Positions 18,069-29,948 of a DNA stretch of 64,000 bases are shown piece by piece. Positions within the stretch are counted from its first letter, which is position 1. Each line of letters begins with the position of its first letter. The stretch lies in contig CM030935.1 of assembly GCA_018136815.1 (NCBI GenBank), positions 3,031,999-3,095,998 on the forward strand, in the 5' to 3' direction. The DNA comes from Isochrysis galbana. Taxonomy: Eukaryota > Haptophyta > Isochrysidales > Isochrysidaceae. The position numbers and the translations under genes were made by a program. A model generated the notes under the pieces. The model saw only the letters and a list, made by a program, of their open reading frames with translations. It was not told the DNA's origin and did no database searches.

Positions 18069-20343
18069 ATGCGAGCCTCTCCCCTCCTCCACTCTCGCAC
18101 CGCCTCGCTGCTCGTCGTGATCGCGGGTGCGGGCGGTGCGCTGGTCGGACCACTCACACCGCGGGCAGCGATGAGGCACACCGCACCGTGCATGCTCACG
18201 CTCCCGCCCCCGCTCGAGGAGCTCGCATCTTCAGCCTCAGACGCTATTGCCAACATTCCGCCGCTCGACGGAATCGATGCGCTGCTTGTCAGCCCGCTCC
18301 TCGTGCCCGTGCTCGGTGTCTGGGCGCTCGGCGCGTCGGCGAGTGCGGCTAATGCCACAGCTGCCAAGCTTCTCGCCGACTTCGAGGTCGGTCGCACCAG
18401 GTCGGCCAACGAGGCGCTGAAGAGGAAGCTGGCTGAGAGCGAGGCGCGCTACGATCGCAAGATGAGGTTTTGGCAGGACAAGCTGGACAGAGATCGAAAA
18501 GAGAGCCTCGAGATCCTGCGCAGGGCTAAGGGTGAGCTGCGGGAGAAGCTCAAGGCGACGGAGGTACACCGCGCATTCGCCCAGCCAGCTTGCTCTGGCG
18601 CTCCTGTTAGCCCTCAAGTGCTTTACTGATGGGGGAGTGCAATGGGAGTTGGGGCCGTGACCAATTCGACTGTACGCCGTTGGCGCGCGCCAGAGCCGAC
18701 CATCGTTCTCGCCCGTTCCCCGTAGAAAAAGCTTGCTGCAGCAGAAGCGGCGGCCGCTCGTGCTCCTCCTCCGCCGCCGCCACCGCCGCCAGAGCCGGAG
18801 CTGGAGTTGGTCCCAATCGAGGAGACACCGGATGAGCTAGACGTCGGTGGAGTGCTGGAACAGGCATCGTCGGCGTTCACTGCACAACCTGCGGTTGTCA
18901 AGAAGCTACCACCAGGCGCCGTGCGTCTTATGCCCGGCGTGTCCGCAGACGAGACGGTCATGGTCACTGGAGCGGATGGCCTGATTGGGCGGCTAGTCGT
19001 GGCGGAGTTGTTGGAGCGATGCCCCGGTGCCAAAGTGCGAGCGTGTGGCACCTCGCTGAGCGCTCTCGAGGAGCGCCTGGCAGATCTGGTCAAAGCACCA
19101 TCACTGGAGCTCATCCAGTGGGACGCATTGGTAGACCCCTTCACAGAAGCTTTTGATGGGGTCTCAGCGGTGGTCTGGTGCGCCTCGAGCTTTGGCAGAC
19201 CTTCCACCGGAGTACCGAAGGAGGAGGAAAAGGAGGAGGAAGCCGACATGCCTCAGCTAGTCAAGAAGGTGGGCCACGTCCACCAGCATTTCCATTGCCG
19301 TTCCCTGGCGTATCTTTCCATGAATCTTCCTAGGCCCTCATTGGTCTCACAACACATCTCACCGGTGCCCGTCGTTTCTCATCACCCCTCACCATACTCA
19401 ACGTCACGAAATCCTTTCCCATGCCTCAACCATAGGCTCTCAGCCTCTTCAGACCGCAGCCTGAGCTCACAGACTCTCGTCTGGAAAGCGGCGGCGTGCG
19501 TCGTGCAGCCAATGCCTTCAAAGCATCCACGGCACTCCTTGAGGACGATGCGCCGAGGATCACACCGAAATTCGTGCTCTTGTCGTCGGCAGCAGTGACG
19601 CGACCTGAATGGAATGAAGAGCAACGCAACAGCTTCCCGGAGGCGTATGGCATACCAATCGTCCAGCTCAACCCGGAGGGCATTCTCAATTATAAGCTCA
19701 AGGGAGAGCGGGTGAGCCATGCTGGGGATCTGAACATCACATGGGCGCGAACTCGTTGCATCTGGTAGATATCAAAGCGCCCTCGAAGCGTAGGCCTTTC
19801 TCACACCTCTCTCCCTTGTCAGGCCCTGCGTGAATCGGGCGTCCCATACTGCATCGTGCGACCGTGCGCCGTCAATGATGAGCAGCCTGCCGGCGGCAGG
19901 TGCGTGATTTATCGCCTCGGGTCCCTCCGCGATAGCATCTGCGTCGATCCCGGCGCACCACTCTTTGCTTCTGCCACATCACAGCCTCCCACACACCCGC
20001 TAAAGCGTCGCCATTCCATGTTCTAAGAAAACTTCTTACATTGATGTGCACGCCTGAGATCCGGTTTCCGATTTGTAGGCTTGTTCTGAGCTCCGGGGAC
20101 CTCGCTACTGGCCGCATCTGCCGGTCCGATCTTGCCCGTATCCTTGTCGACGTGCTAGTGCAGCAAAACGCCCTCTCCAAAACGTTCGAAATCTTTTCAC
20201 TACCCGGTCTTCCGGAGGAGCCCATCGAATCGTCTCTTGCCTTGTTGCCAGCCGATCGGATTGATAGCTCACCAGAGCCCGATCCGGTAGCGTATTCTGT
20301 GCTCGTACAGCTCAAGCCCGGAGAGAAGCCCATGGCTGTTTAA
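18069..20343 (+). CDS. Plastid atypical SDR, HCF173/Ycf39-like NAD(P)-binding protein, five exons
   Basis: Exons 18069-18563, 18726-19268, 19460-19711, 19823-19899 and 20079-20343 join in phase to about 543 residues; all introns are GT-AG. The N-terminus (MRASPLLHSRTASLLVV, then GALVGPLTPRAAMR) looks like a signal peptide plus transit peptide for a secondary plastid. A long charged coiled coil (residues about 100-180) and a poly-proline run follow. The Rossmann fold starts with VMVTGADGLIGRLVV (GxxGxxG). Later come FVLLSSAAVTRP, GILNYKLKGE, RESGVPYCIVRP and a closing RSDLARILVDVL. These match the SDR half of the cyanobacterial/plastid CIA30-type and HCF173 proteins, which help photosystem II assembly and psbA translation. 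No CIA30 domain is seen. The start of exon 3 is the least certain boundary. Confidence 0.8.
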
Positions 20344-20974
20344 CTTATTCGGGCGCCGAAGAGCGAGCAAGGTGTAGAGGGACATGTCATTGACAACTAG
20401 GGAGACGCAGCCGAGGCACATCAAGGGCTCAACTCTTGCAACATCCCAGGATGACAGCAATCGCATCTCGTACAGCGGTAAGCAGAACTAGGTGCGTGCG
20501 TGTAGAGGGGAGATGGGAGTCCCGGCTGACCTGATGCATACATATTGCTGTTGTGCGACCATGTTGTGGTTGGCAACGAACCACGAGCCATGGGGATTGG
20601 GATTGGATGGCTTGCGTGGGAGAGCTATATGACGCTAGATATAACTAGGGAGATGTGCGCAGGAATATTTGCGCTGCTGCGGGTGCGGCGTGCCGCATGG
20701 TATCGAGTGTGCCTGCTAGGGCATGTCGGAGCAAGACTGATCTGAGGCACGGTGATCGCTCGCGGAGGTGCGCCGGCAGCTAGCGCGCAGCTCAGTTCTT
20801 CCGGTTGGTGCGCGTTTTTTGTCGAGCCAGTATGAGAGGTCGGTAGGCGTAGGCTCGTGTCTGTCATGGTAGTGAGGGCACCGGACTCCGTGCGTATCCG
20901 CCCCTGTGACGTCCTCGCTGGCCATTTATGTGCGGTGCTTGCGACGTTCGTGTGTGCGTGTAGCATGTTGTACA
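20344..20974. other. Intergenic, nothing recognised
   Basis: 3' flank of the SDR gene. Short frames on both strands, none with recognisable features. Confidence 0.5.
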
Positions 20975-21766
20975 GCAGCTGAGCAATAGTAAAAAAAAAC
21001 CTTTTAATATTCTTACCGCACTCGCGGCGAATGGAACCACTACCCACTACAAGTAGCACGTAGCATACTCTCTACAACCCCATTCCCCGGCCCTTCTCCC
21101 CCCGCCATCAGGCGGCTCCCCCCGTACACTACTAGGGGGATTGGGGTGGAGGGCTTAGATATGGTCCGGTGGCCCGCGCCACCCCCCGGTGATCTTTCCC
21201 CCCCTTCCTCCTGTGTCTCCGAGTGGGCGGCCCACTCTGTCTCGTCTTATCCTGTAAACAGGCGCGAGACTTACCGATTTTCCGGTGGGCGGAGCTCTCG
21301 CTCGCGCCCACCCCCTTTTCCGCGCTCTCTCTCCCCTCTCCTGCGGCACGCGCGATGGCGCGCCTGCGGCAGGCCTCCAGCTGCCCTCTGGCGGCCCCTG
21401 GAGGCTCCTGGAGGCCAGCTCAGGGGGCAGAGGAGGCTGGGGCTGGGCCCTGGCCTCCCCTGCCTCTCCCTCGCTGGCGCTCCCGAGCCTCTGGGGCCCC
21501 CAGTCTGCACTTGTCTGCCTGTCGACCAGGGGGGAGGGGGGGTTGGAGCAATGGGCTGGTCACGAGGGGCCAGGATGGGCGAATGGGGCGAGCCTGTGGG
21601 GAAGGGAGTGGGTCAGTAGGGCAGTGGCCTCCTGGCAAGCCATCAGGCATGCCAGGAGGATGGGTGGTTCCTCCCCCATGGCAGGGGAGGAGTGGAGAGA
21701 GGGGGGGGCTCGTGCCCCCCCATGGGTCAACCAAGTATAAACTTAGTTGCAGCTGAGCAATAGTAA
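20975..21766 (-). mobile_element. Internally deleted LINE with both ends and an 18 bp target duplication
   Basis: The 18-mer GCAGCTGAGCAATAGTAA occurs at 20975-20992 and 21749-21766 and brackets about 756 bp. The left side (AAAAAACCTTTTAATATTC, then a CACTCGCGGCG stretch) matches the 3' ends of LINE copies at 24784, 34917 and 49026. The right side, read on the minus strand, starts AACTAAGTTTATACTTGG and then has an ATG followed by proline-rich coding, matching LINE 5' ends. All protein domains between the ends are gone. Perfect target duplications and shared termini say it moved as a unit, presumably using the enzymes of a full LINE. Confidence 0.75.
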
Positions 21767-22650
21767 CATGCTTTACGTATACGCGAAGGAGCAATGTCAA
21801 TAGTCTGTGAACAGTGTTGAGTATTATTCTAGTGGGTCGCCTTTACACAATGATTCGCTGATCGCTGATGTCTGCAATGCCCAGCCGCGCCTCAAAATGC
21901 GGCATGGCGCGGAAGGTCAATATGGTCTATGGGCGGCTGCCTCAAGAGATAGCCAAAGCGGCGCGCGCCGAGCACCGTGCGCGCGGCTGTCGACGGTCAG
22001 CGGGGTTGTCCCCGCGGGCTTGCCTTCGATGCCCCCCGCCCCTAATTAAGGCACGTTCTAAGACAAGATTTACCTCCTCCTCCTCCTCCTCGACCAGACG
22101 AACAAAAATATGAAAATATGACGATCACTACAGGGACGCACCAACCACGTGACCTACACGCTCCGGCGCGATATGCCGCTCCTCTTGGCATGCACAAGAA
22201 GATGCAACTTGAGCTTCCATTTTTCTTTTCGCCCCCCCCCCCGCCTACTTGGGTATTTGGTATAAAATTAGCCGTCGAAAGGGTAGTAGCCTATAGCCTA
22301 TGGGTCACCTGCCATTTTTGCCAACCATTGCATCTTTCCACCCCTCGTCTCGGGGGGTTTAGAAATGTTATATCCTGCTCATGGGGATATCGGACAAAAA
22401 ATAACCAAACCTAAGGTCGCGGCGTCTCTCTCATGCGTGCACACGTGCGGACTAGCATAACGCACGAACAACGCCTCACTCCGCAGAGTGCGTGCAATCA
22501 CGGCTAGCTTTGAACACAGACGTGCCTGGCGCCTACCTGGCACGCTCCACTGACCATTACACATACCTGCCGCTTCCCACCTCAAAGTGGCTTCTTGCCT
22601 ATTGCCAGCTCTTGCTCTTTCACAAGCTCCGTCCCTCTCTTTTTCGCTCG
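21767..22650. other. Intergenic with a short CTC repeat and C-run
   Basis: Contains (CTC)n at about 22074-22092 and a C-run at about 22234-22243. No gene seen. Confidence 0.5.
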
Positions 22651-23681
22651 TTAGCCGTGGTGGTTCACGATGTCCTCACCCCAAACGCGAGCAGCTGCTC
22701 GGTGCATGATTGCATGGCGCCGAGCAAGCGCTCGCGGGTCGCGATCGTATCCGCCCCCAATGACACACGCAATTGGCACATCCGCTCGAACACATGTTTG
22801 GATGACGTACCTGTCTCGTTCAAAGATGCCTCCATGAGTGAGCTTCAGGTAGCCCAGATTGTCACCCTCGTAAACGTCCACACCCGCGTCGTACAGTACG
22901 AGCTGCGGTTTGAATGTCGACAACATGAAGGGTAGGACCTGTTGAAGCGAATGCATGTACTCACGATCTCCCGTGCCCGGTTCAAGATCAACATCAATAT
23001 CTGAGCGACTTTTGCGAAAGGGGAAGTTCTTGCCGCAATGCATCGAGAGCGTGAATACCTCGTTGTCATCCTCAAATATACTAGCTGTGCCTGCGTTAGA
23101 GAAGTAGGTGCATCGCATGAGAAGCCGGCGTCATAATCAAGGGCGCCAGTTCAAGGCGGCGCTCTCTCACCGTCGCCCTGGTGCACATCCAAATCAACTA
23201 TAGCAATTCGATGGATACCCTCGTAATGTCGCACATACGAGGCCGTGACCGCGAGATCATTCAGGATGGTGAAGCCGCTGCCAAAGGATCGGTGGGCATG
23301 GTGTGTACCACCCGCTAGATTGCAAGCGATCCCGCTCTGAAGTGCCAGTCTGGCTGTCTGAACTGTGCCAGAACACTCAAGAATTGTGCGCTGGATCAGT
23401 TCAGGCCGCTGGGTCTGGTCCCCGAAACCAATGCGGCGAGCCTCCGCTGTAGATAGGGTACCGGCGCGAAAGGAGTGATAGTATTCGTGCTCATGCACGG
23501 CTTCGAACCACTCGTGTGGCGGGTCCTCTCTCGGCGTGTGCCAAGCGGAGGCGTCCACAACTGACGGCTGCGTCTGCAGGTAGGCGTGAAGCTCGGCAAA
23601 CTTCCACATGGGGAAGCGGTGGTTGGAGGGCCACGAGCATGAGTAGTGTGGGTGGTAGACGAGCGGAAGGCGCAGTCGCAT
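22651..23681 (-). CDS. Class IV histone deacetylase (HDAC11-like), two exons
   Basis: Exon 1 is 23171-23681 and exon 2 is 22651-23090. The 80 bp intron has GT-AG ends and splits a Gly codon exactly inside HQGDG-TASIF. The 316-residue product covers a whole deacetylase domain: VYHPHYS and HRFPMWKF at the start (class IV signature), GGTHHA at 124-129 with the charge-relay histidines, zinc ligands Asp165 and His167 in DLDVHQGDG, the third ligand in LYDAGVDVYEGD, and the catalytic tyrosine loop GGGYDRD. Enzymes of this class remove acetyl or longer fatty-acyl groups from lysines in the nucleus or cytosol. Human HDAC11 is slightly longer. A GTG precedes the ATG at 23681, and an upstream non-coding exon cannot be excluded. 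Confidence 0.92.
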
Positions 23682-24094
23682 CACCGTCTGCGTGTGCAGC
23701 GCCGCCTCAGCCGACGTGCACCGTCGGGCCGTCGCACGGTGCGGAGTCGCCGAGCGCCCCGAGCGCCCCGACGAACCAGACCGCCGCCGGGTCGGTCTTG
23801 TCGTCTTTTCTAATGTGACTGCCAGTCTTCTTCATAGCTATGGGCGATGGTGCCCCGAGGCGGAAAGAGAATCCGAACTACCAGAGGCCGAGGAGAGAGG
23901 GAAGCTGACGACAAGCACAAATCGTCATACTGGAACATTCACATGTACGTAGATAAGAAGCTGAAGATGCCAAACGCTAAATCGAGGTAAAGTCGCCAAG
24001 GGCTAGGAGGCCAAACTTCTTCGAACCACGACCGGGCGCGTTGCGAGGCCATTCTTGTCAATCCACATGGGAGCGGGGGCCGCATCGAGCACCA
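23682..24094. other. 5' flank of the HDAC gene
   Basis: Contains a short tandem GAGCGCCCC repeat (about 23750-23770). No gene recognised. Confidence 0.4.
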
Positions 24095-24620
24095 CATCGG
24101 TGGAGCTCCCCTTTGGCCATTGGCCCTTGCCCCCTCACTCCGCCAATCTCAACCTCCAACCTCTCGCCGTCGCTCGCGCGCTTTTTGCCTCCGCGCCTTT
24201 GAAGGTCGACTGGCGATGAGCTGGATAGGGCATCCTCATCAACGGCATGCAGGCAAAAAGTGTGATGGGGGTGTGGTTAGAGCAATGGACCGGCAATCGT
24301 GGGCTAGAGCGTGCGGTGTGCATGCGATCTGTGCCTCTCTGCCCGGCGTCTCTGGTCTCTGGCGGCGTGGCTGGAGAGTCTGTTGAGGTGAGTCCCCCCT
24401 GCATCCTGCATGCCAAGTGGCAGTGCAAGAGGAGGCTGGGAGGGGGGGTGCGGGTGCGTGTGGCTCTGCCCCCCAATGACCCATGAGCCCATGAACATGA
24501 GCATGAGGGGCAAGGTCTAGAGGATGTGGGGGTGGGGGGGGACACAGCTCGCTCCCCCTTAGCCCCTTACCCTTAGGCGGCTTGCCTTCATTTGGTCTCC
24601 TTTCCCTCCGTGTACTAATT
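24095..24620 (-). mobile_element. LINE 5'-region-like repeat copy
   Basis: On the minus strand this stretch codes for a proline/histidine-rich peptide without domains. It shares layout with copies at 21280, 56270, 58380 and 62350: a G/C-run with ATG end, a middle rich in CC and TGC, and a GCGCGCGAGCGACGGCGAG-like inner end. Similarity is weaker than among the other copies. Borders are approximate. Confidence 0.35.
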
Positions 24621-24783
24621 GGAATATTGTTTTGTAGTGACAAATGCATAAATAATAGGCGAATTTTGATTGTTTCCGTAGAGTATCTTTCGCGAGAGTT
24701 CGTCATGAGGAGCCGCAGTGCATGTGGGTAGGAAAATAATCGACTCCAGTGGTCAGTGGTGCATGCAGCGTCACCTAACGGAA

Positions 24784-27700
24784 AAAAAAACCTTTTAAAA
24801 TTCTCGCCTCGCGCGTGGCCATGGGTTTAACTACTGTAGCCACGCCCATTTTCCCTTCCTCTCCCTCACTTCCCGCCTTGCGGCGACTCCCCTCGTGCTC
24901 TACTTAGGGGCCCAGGTTGCGGGGGGGTGGGGGCGGGCGGGGTGTACCGGCCCCCGGTGTTCTGTTCTCTCCTTCCTCCTGTGCCTCCGGGTGGCCAGCT
25001 GAAACTGTCTTGCGGACACTGTTGTCTCGTTGATGGTGAGTTGTCTTTCGCTTGTCGCGTTGTCGTTTTCGCGTGTGTTTTGTCCGGGGGGGGGGGGGGA
25101 GATGTGTTCCGGCCTCAGGCCAGTCTTTCGGCGAGGCCGAGTGCTGTCGCCACGAGGCCGAGGTTGTCGTTCATCTGGAGCTTGCCCTTGTCGTCTTCTG
25201 TGAATATGGGTGTGCTGAGCTCTGACGGTTTTTTAATTTTAGGTTTTCTGCCCCGGGCCGCCGTGCGGGTGCGCACTAGGCGATGGGCGTCTAGTCGGGC
25301 AAGTCCTCTCACCAGGATAGTGAACCTTGTCAGTGTGGATTCTAGAGTAGGTATGTAGTGATACTCGTATGACTCGAATTCCACTCTGTAAAAGTCTCTT
25401 ATTATGTATCTCCAAGCTATTATGTATAGAGCTTTTAGGCTGTCGGGGGTGGTCGCGTTCGGGTATGCAAATAGCCTATCCTTTGTTTTCTGCTTTCTTG
25501 ACCTGTTTGCGTCCGGGGTATAGTCGGCGATTGCATCTATGGCGTCAAAGATTTTCCTCGTCGCGGGGCACCACGCTAGGTGGCATGAGTCCTCCCGGTA
25601 ACGGTTGCACAGCCTGCAAGTTTCCGATGGGCTGGTCCTAAATCTATTTTTGGTGCCTATCCTCCTATGAGTGATGTGCTTGAAGTGTGGGTGTTTGTCT
25701 GTGTGTTTCAACAGCGGCAGGGTGTATAGCTTGGCTATGTGCCTCCAGTCATCTTTCGTGATGTCGAGGCGTTTCGCCCATGCCTCTCTTGCTGGTTGTG
25801 GCGCGTTAGGGCGCATCTTTTTGAGCGCTTCTTTGGTGATGTCGGGAACCGTAATCGCGTCGAGCGCGATTTTTCCTTTGCGAATGGCGTATTCGTCAGC
25901 CAGCGGGTATTCCATGTATTTTGGTCCCTTGTATCCGTTCTCCCATCGAGCCGGGAGGTGGTAACGTTGGACTTCCCCGGCGTTTACCACTCCGCCGGTG
26001 TCGGAAGCTTCTCCGAGATAATCTATGTCGGTGTGGAGCCATATGTTGTTGAGTTTTCTGATATATCTCTCGTCGTCTGAGACCCTGATCTCTCCGGTTT
26101 CCGTTTTTCCCTCCTCGTGGGGAGGGTTGTCGCTTGTGTGGCGGTTCCCGGCTTTGGGGTCGGGCGGTGGGCGTTCCGTCGACCTTCCGATTATACGCCG
26201 CGCTTGGTCGACTACGACGTCCCATGATCCTAGGAACTCTTGTTTGTGTATTGTGCGGCCCTCGTGCACGAAGGCCTCCGGGAGGTGGTCGACATAGGCC
26301 GAGCACTCTTCCCTGCTATAGGGCGTCGTAAAGGCGTCGTCTTTGAAGACGTTGTGCACCACGTTTGTGTGGAGGGTCTCCCACAATCGCGCCCAGGGGG
26401 CTCGTATCGCGGGGGGGGGGAAGTGTAGGTTGTGCCATAGAGGCTGTGAGAGCGCGCCTTCGCGTGTGAGGAATGATGGTTGTATATCTAATTCTCTGAA
26501 GTTTTCGAGGGCCTCCTTCCAAAAGGTCGGGAGGGCCGGGTTACCCCTAAGGCTTCTCGTGAGTGTTTTCGTTGGGGTTTTGGAGAGGACTGCGCCTCTC
26601 CCTAGTCCGGTCCGGCAGAACCAAGCGTCCAGCGCGTGTTTCCAGATCGCTTTCCTCGCGTTTAAGTAGTTTAGGATCCATTTAGCCTGGAGGGCTTTGA
26701 CATGGGCCGGCCAGTGTAGGAGCCCCAGTCCCATCGTCCTGGCTGAGCTTCTATCGTGGGCCGTGGCGTAGTGCGGGTATTTAATCCACTTGCGTTGCTG
26801 TCCAGTGTGTGGGCTTGTCCATAGGACAGCGTCTGCTGCCCTTTGGATCCGCTTGTGAAACCATTTTGGGGCGGCTAATGTTTGTATCCAGTACCTGGGT
26901 GTACCGTATATCATGAAGTTGACTATGTTTGTTCTCCCGAATATCGTCATGTATGCGGTGGCCGGTCCTAGTTTGGCTACTTTTTCGTCAACTTTGTCCG
27001 CTAGCTTCGTCCAAAAGGGTTTGAGCGCCTCTGGCGCTCCTAGGGGGACGCCTAGGATCGTTAGGTATTCGTCGTTGTTTATCCAGTTGTATCTCCGCAT
27101 GTCCCACGGGGGTTTGCGGGCCCTTTGCGCCCCCATTCGGAGTCCTTGAAATTTGCTCTCATTTGTCTTCCCCCCTGTGGCTTTCTCGTGCAGTTTCACC
27201 CAGTGCAGGGATTTTTAAATACTTTTATAGTCTCGGGCTATCAGCGCTGTGTCGTCCGCGAATTGGCTGATTTTTAGTTTGTATCCATTGAGGTCTACTC
27301 CCTCTATGTCGTCGTCTTTGTTTATGGCTCGGGTGAGCGCCTCCGTGGTAAGGAGGAAGGTGAGCGGGGAGAGCGGACATCCCTGTGGCATGCCGCTCCC
27401 CACGGTGAAGGGGTAGCTTCTTCCCCCGTTGGTTTTTATTGTTCTAACGGGTCGGGCGTTTTCGCTCGTGAGCGCTTTGGCTAGGGATTGGAAGTTCGGG
27501 CCGAAGTTGAGTAATTTAAGGGCCAGATGATAGAACTCCCAGCTGACTCTATCAAATGCTTTTTCCCAGTCTAGGGCTAGTATCAAGCCTGGTTCTCCGG
27601 TTTCGTCCAGGTATGCTCTCGTGAGTTGAAGCAGGTGCGTGGCCTCGCTGATGAGCCGTCTCGGCACGAACCCCAGTTGGTTTTCCGATATTATCCTGCC

Positions 27701-29003
27701 TATTACTTTGCTTAACCTATTGGTTAATATTTTGGCTAGGATCTTGTAGTCGCTTTGTAGTAGTGTGATCGGTCTGTAGTTTCGCGGGTCTCGCGCATCT
27801 CCCTTTTTATATAGTAGGATTATGTCTCCTTCCCGCATCGTGTACGCAAGTGTCCCCTTGTCTAGTGCTAGGTTATACAATTTAGTCAATATTGGTGCCG
27901 CTAGCTCGTCGTGCGCCTTGTATACTTCTGCCGGTAGTCCATCCGGTCCCGCACTCTTGCCGGAGCCAAGGCTTCTGATGGCCTGACTCGTTTCTTCGAC
28001 ATCGATGCGCCCCTCTATGCGACATTTATCCAGGTCGCTTAGAGGGCGGTCCGTCAGTGCGTTCTCAAGGTCTGGGACCCTGTGGGCCTCTTTGGGGGAG
28101 TATAGCCATACGTAGTATCTCCGGAACTCTCTTCTGATATCGTAGTCCGAGGTTGCGGTTTCGTGTTCCGAGTGAACTGGCTGGTCCCAGTTCCTGGTTC
28201 TGAATAGTTCGGTGACGTTGGCCTTCCATTTTCGGGTCTTGAGTTGTTCGAAGAATTCTTTGGAGTGTAGGTCCTCGCGTCGGAGCTGGCGGTGGAGCGG
28301 GAGCCTCTTTAGCGGGATTCTGCTGCGGGCTTCTGCTATCTCTTTATGGGTTTGGGCTATGTCCCGCGTTAGTTTTTCGTTCGGTCCTTGTTTTGCTAGC
28401 TGTATGTTCAGCCTCGCAGCTTTCAGTTCCAAAGCAGATTGTATTGAGGGTTGCGCTCTAGCCCCTGTCTCTTCTCTTAGGAATGTGGCTATGTGTCTCT
28501 TCGTGTTTTCCCACACGGTTTCCGGGTCCTCCCCTTCGTCCATCTTTCGCATGGCGTTTCGTAGTAGTATTTCTACTGTGTTCTTCGCTCCTTTCTCGTG
28601 GATGATCTCTAGGTCTATCGGTGCGTCAAAGCGGCGCCCTGACCTGTAGCTCGGAGTTTCAAAGGTCGCGAGGACCGGGAGGTGGTCCGACGCGGCTTTG
28701 TCCGAGAATAGATCTGGGCTCGGACCGTGTTTCTGCCACTGGAAGGTGTCCGAGTCGATGCTGTGGTATATTCTGTCTATTCTCGTGTGGATCGTGGCCG
28801 ACATTCTCGTGTATCCCATGTTTGGGCCCAGTTGCATCGTGTGGTGTACGTCTCGGAGCCCATGGCTTTTAGCCACTGTCTTCCATTTTGCCCCGTGTGT
28901 GTTTTGGTACGTCGTGTCTCCCGTACTCCGGGTATCATTTTGATTGTCTTCGACGCAATTAAAGTCGCCCCCGATCAGGGTCGGGGTTGCGTCAAGCGTA
29001 CCC
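24784..29003 (-). mobile_element. APE-type LINE, 5'-truncated, about 4.2 kb
   Basis: Read on the minus strand it starts inside the endonuclease domain at about 29003, next to a CA repeat. It runs through reverse transcriptase and a zinc-finger C-terminus (stop at 25115), then a 330 bp 3' untranslated region ending in AATTTTAAAAGG and a run of T at 24784. The same 3' region recurs at 20993, 34917, 49026 and, diverged, at 52125. No target duplication was found, perhaps because the 5' junction is blurred by the microsatellite. Confidence 0.85.
25115..29003 (-). pseudogene. LINE ORF2: endonuclease (partial), reverse transcriptase, zinc finger; one in-frame stop
   Basis: About 1,295 codons in one frame, broken by a single TAA at 27215-27217. 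The truncated endonuclease keeps LIGGDFNCVED (the catalytic GDFN) and KAASDHLPV (the terminal SDH). Reverse transcriptase shows LYKKGDARDPRNYRPI, LALDWEKAFDRVSW, SGMPQGCPLSPLTF and the active site FADDT at 27248-27262. The TAA lies 9 codons after the FADDT. Past the stop, the thumb region (GGKTNESK) and a C-terminal zf-RVT-type zinc finger (C-x2-C, then H and C, in ETCRLCNRYREDSCHLAWC) follow. The enzyme would nick target DNA and copy its own RNA in place. It belongs to the L1-like, APE-encoding LINEs. With the stop and the 5' loss this copy is dead, but only recently so. Confidence 0.88.
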
Positions 29004-29046
29004 ACCCACACACACACACACATACACACACACTCTCTCTCACGTA
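29004..29046. repeat. CA/CT microsatellite at the LINE 5' junction
   Basis: (CCCA)n and (CA)n followed by (CT)n directly at the point where LINE homology stops. It may mark the truncation point. Confidence 0.6.
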
Positions 29047-29079
29047 CACGCCCGCACTCGGGCTCATCATCAGGATGCG

Positions 29080-29525
29080 TTCCATCCGAGAGATGCCACT
29101 TGCCCTTCTATCGAGATGTGCGCGTCCTTGATATGGCTAAGTTACATTTCAAATGTGATTGCATGGAAGAGATGCTGCACGCCCATTTCTTGAAATGCGC
29201 CCATCTCGAAGGTGGCTGGGGCACATCTTGCGGACAATGCTCTCTCAACAGTGCTAAATGCCAATCTATTCGATGCGCACGTCTCTTAGATCCAAAGTAA
29301 ACATCTTGCGCACAAACGCACCTCGAAGATGGAGATCAGCCATCTGTAAAGATGCTCCATCTTTGGAGATGGCACGTGAGAATTTGAGATGCAGCGCATC
29401 TCAAAGATGGCTCGTGTCATATAAAGAACATTAACATTCGCAGATGGACTTTTCACATCCCGAGATGGACCCATCCTCTTAGATAGGGGGGGTCCATCTT
29501 GAGATGGACTTTCCCGTCCCCTAAT
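29080..29525. repeat. Tract of AGATG/CATCT words in both orientations
   Basis: About 440 bp in which AGATG or CATCT recurs every 10-30 bp, often as close inverted pairs (for example 29345-29385 and 29460-29510). Not a regular tandem array and no coding signal. Confidence 0.55.
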
Positions 29526-29754
29526 AACACGGCGTGTGTGGTGTCTTGGTGTGTGGCTCTCGTGCATAGGATAGTGTAGAGTGTAGAGCTCGTAAGAGGA
29601 TGAATGCTATCTATGTACCATCTATAGTTACTATCTACAGCTTTCGATAACTTGGAACTTGGTGGTGCGCGCGGAGCGCGGCCGCTCTGAACGCTCCTAT
29701 GCCTCCAGCGCCCAACGCGAGGTCAACTGCTGGTGCTCGGAGCCCCTCCCGCAA

Positions 29755-29930
29755 GTGCCCATTAATGGTACAATAACGGGCAATTTTGAGTTTCTCAGAG
29801 GGCCCAAACTCAGCACATTAACAGGTTTAGTTTTGGGCTGGGTGTTAACAGGTCAGATGTTGCCCATTACTGGGTATTAATGGTATTAACTTGTTAACGG
29901 GCTTAACCCAGCCCTAGCCTTGCCCTCCAT
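29755..29930. repeat. TTAACGGGC/CCCATTAATG-rich stretch, possible DNA-transposon terminus
   Basis: Many short words such as CCCATTAATGG, TTAACAGG, TTAACGGGC and CCCAGCCC repeat in both orientations over 170 bp. Dense short motifs of this kind are typical of subterminal regions of hAT transposons. No transposase here. Confidence 0.35.
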
Positions 29931-29948
29931 GCATGGCCACAAGGCCAC

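Noticed and set aside
22845-23075. Alternative minus-strand frame within HDAC exon 2
   Set aside because: Shifted frame of the well-supported deacetylase exon.
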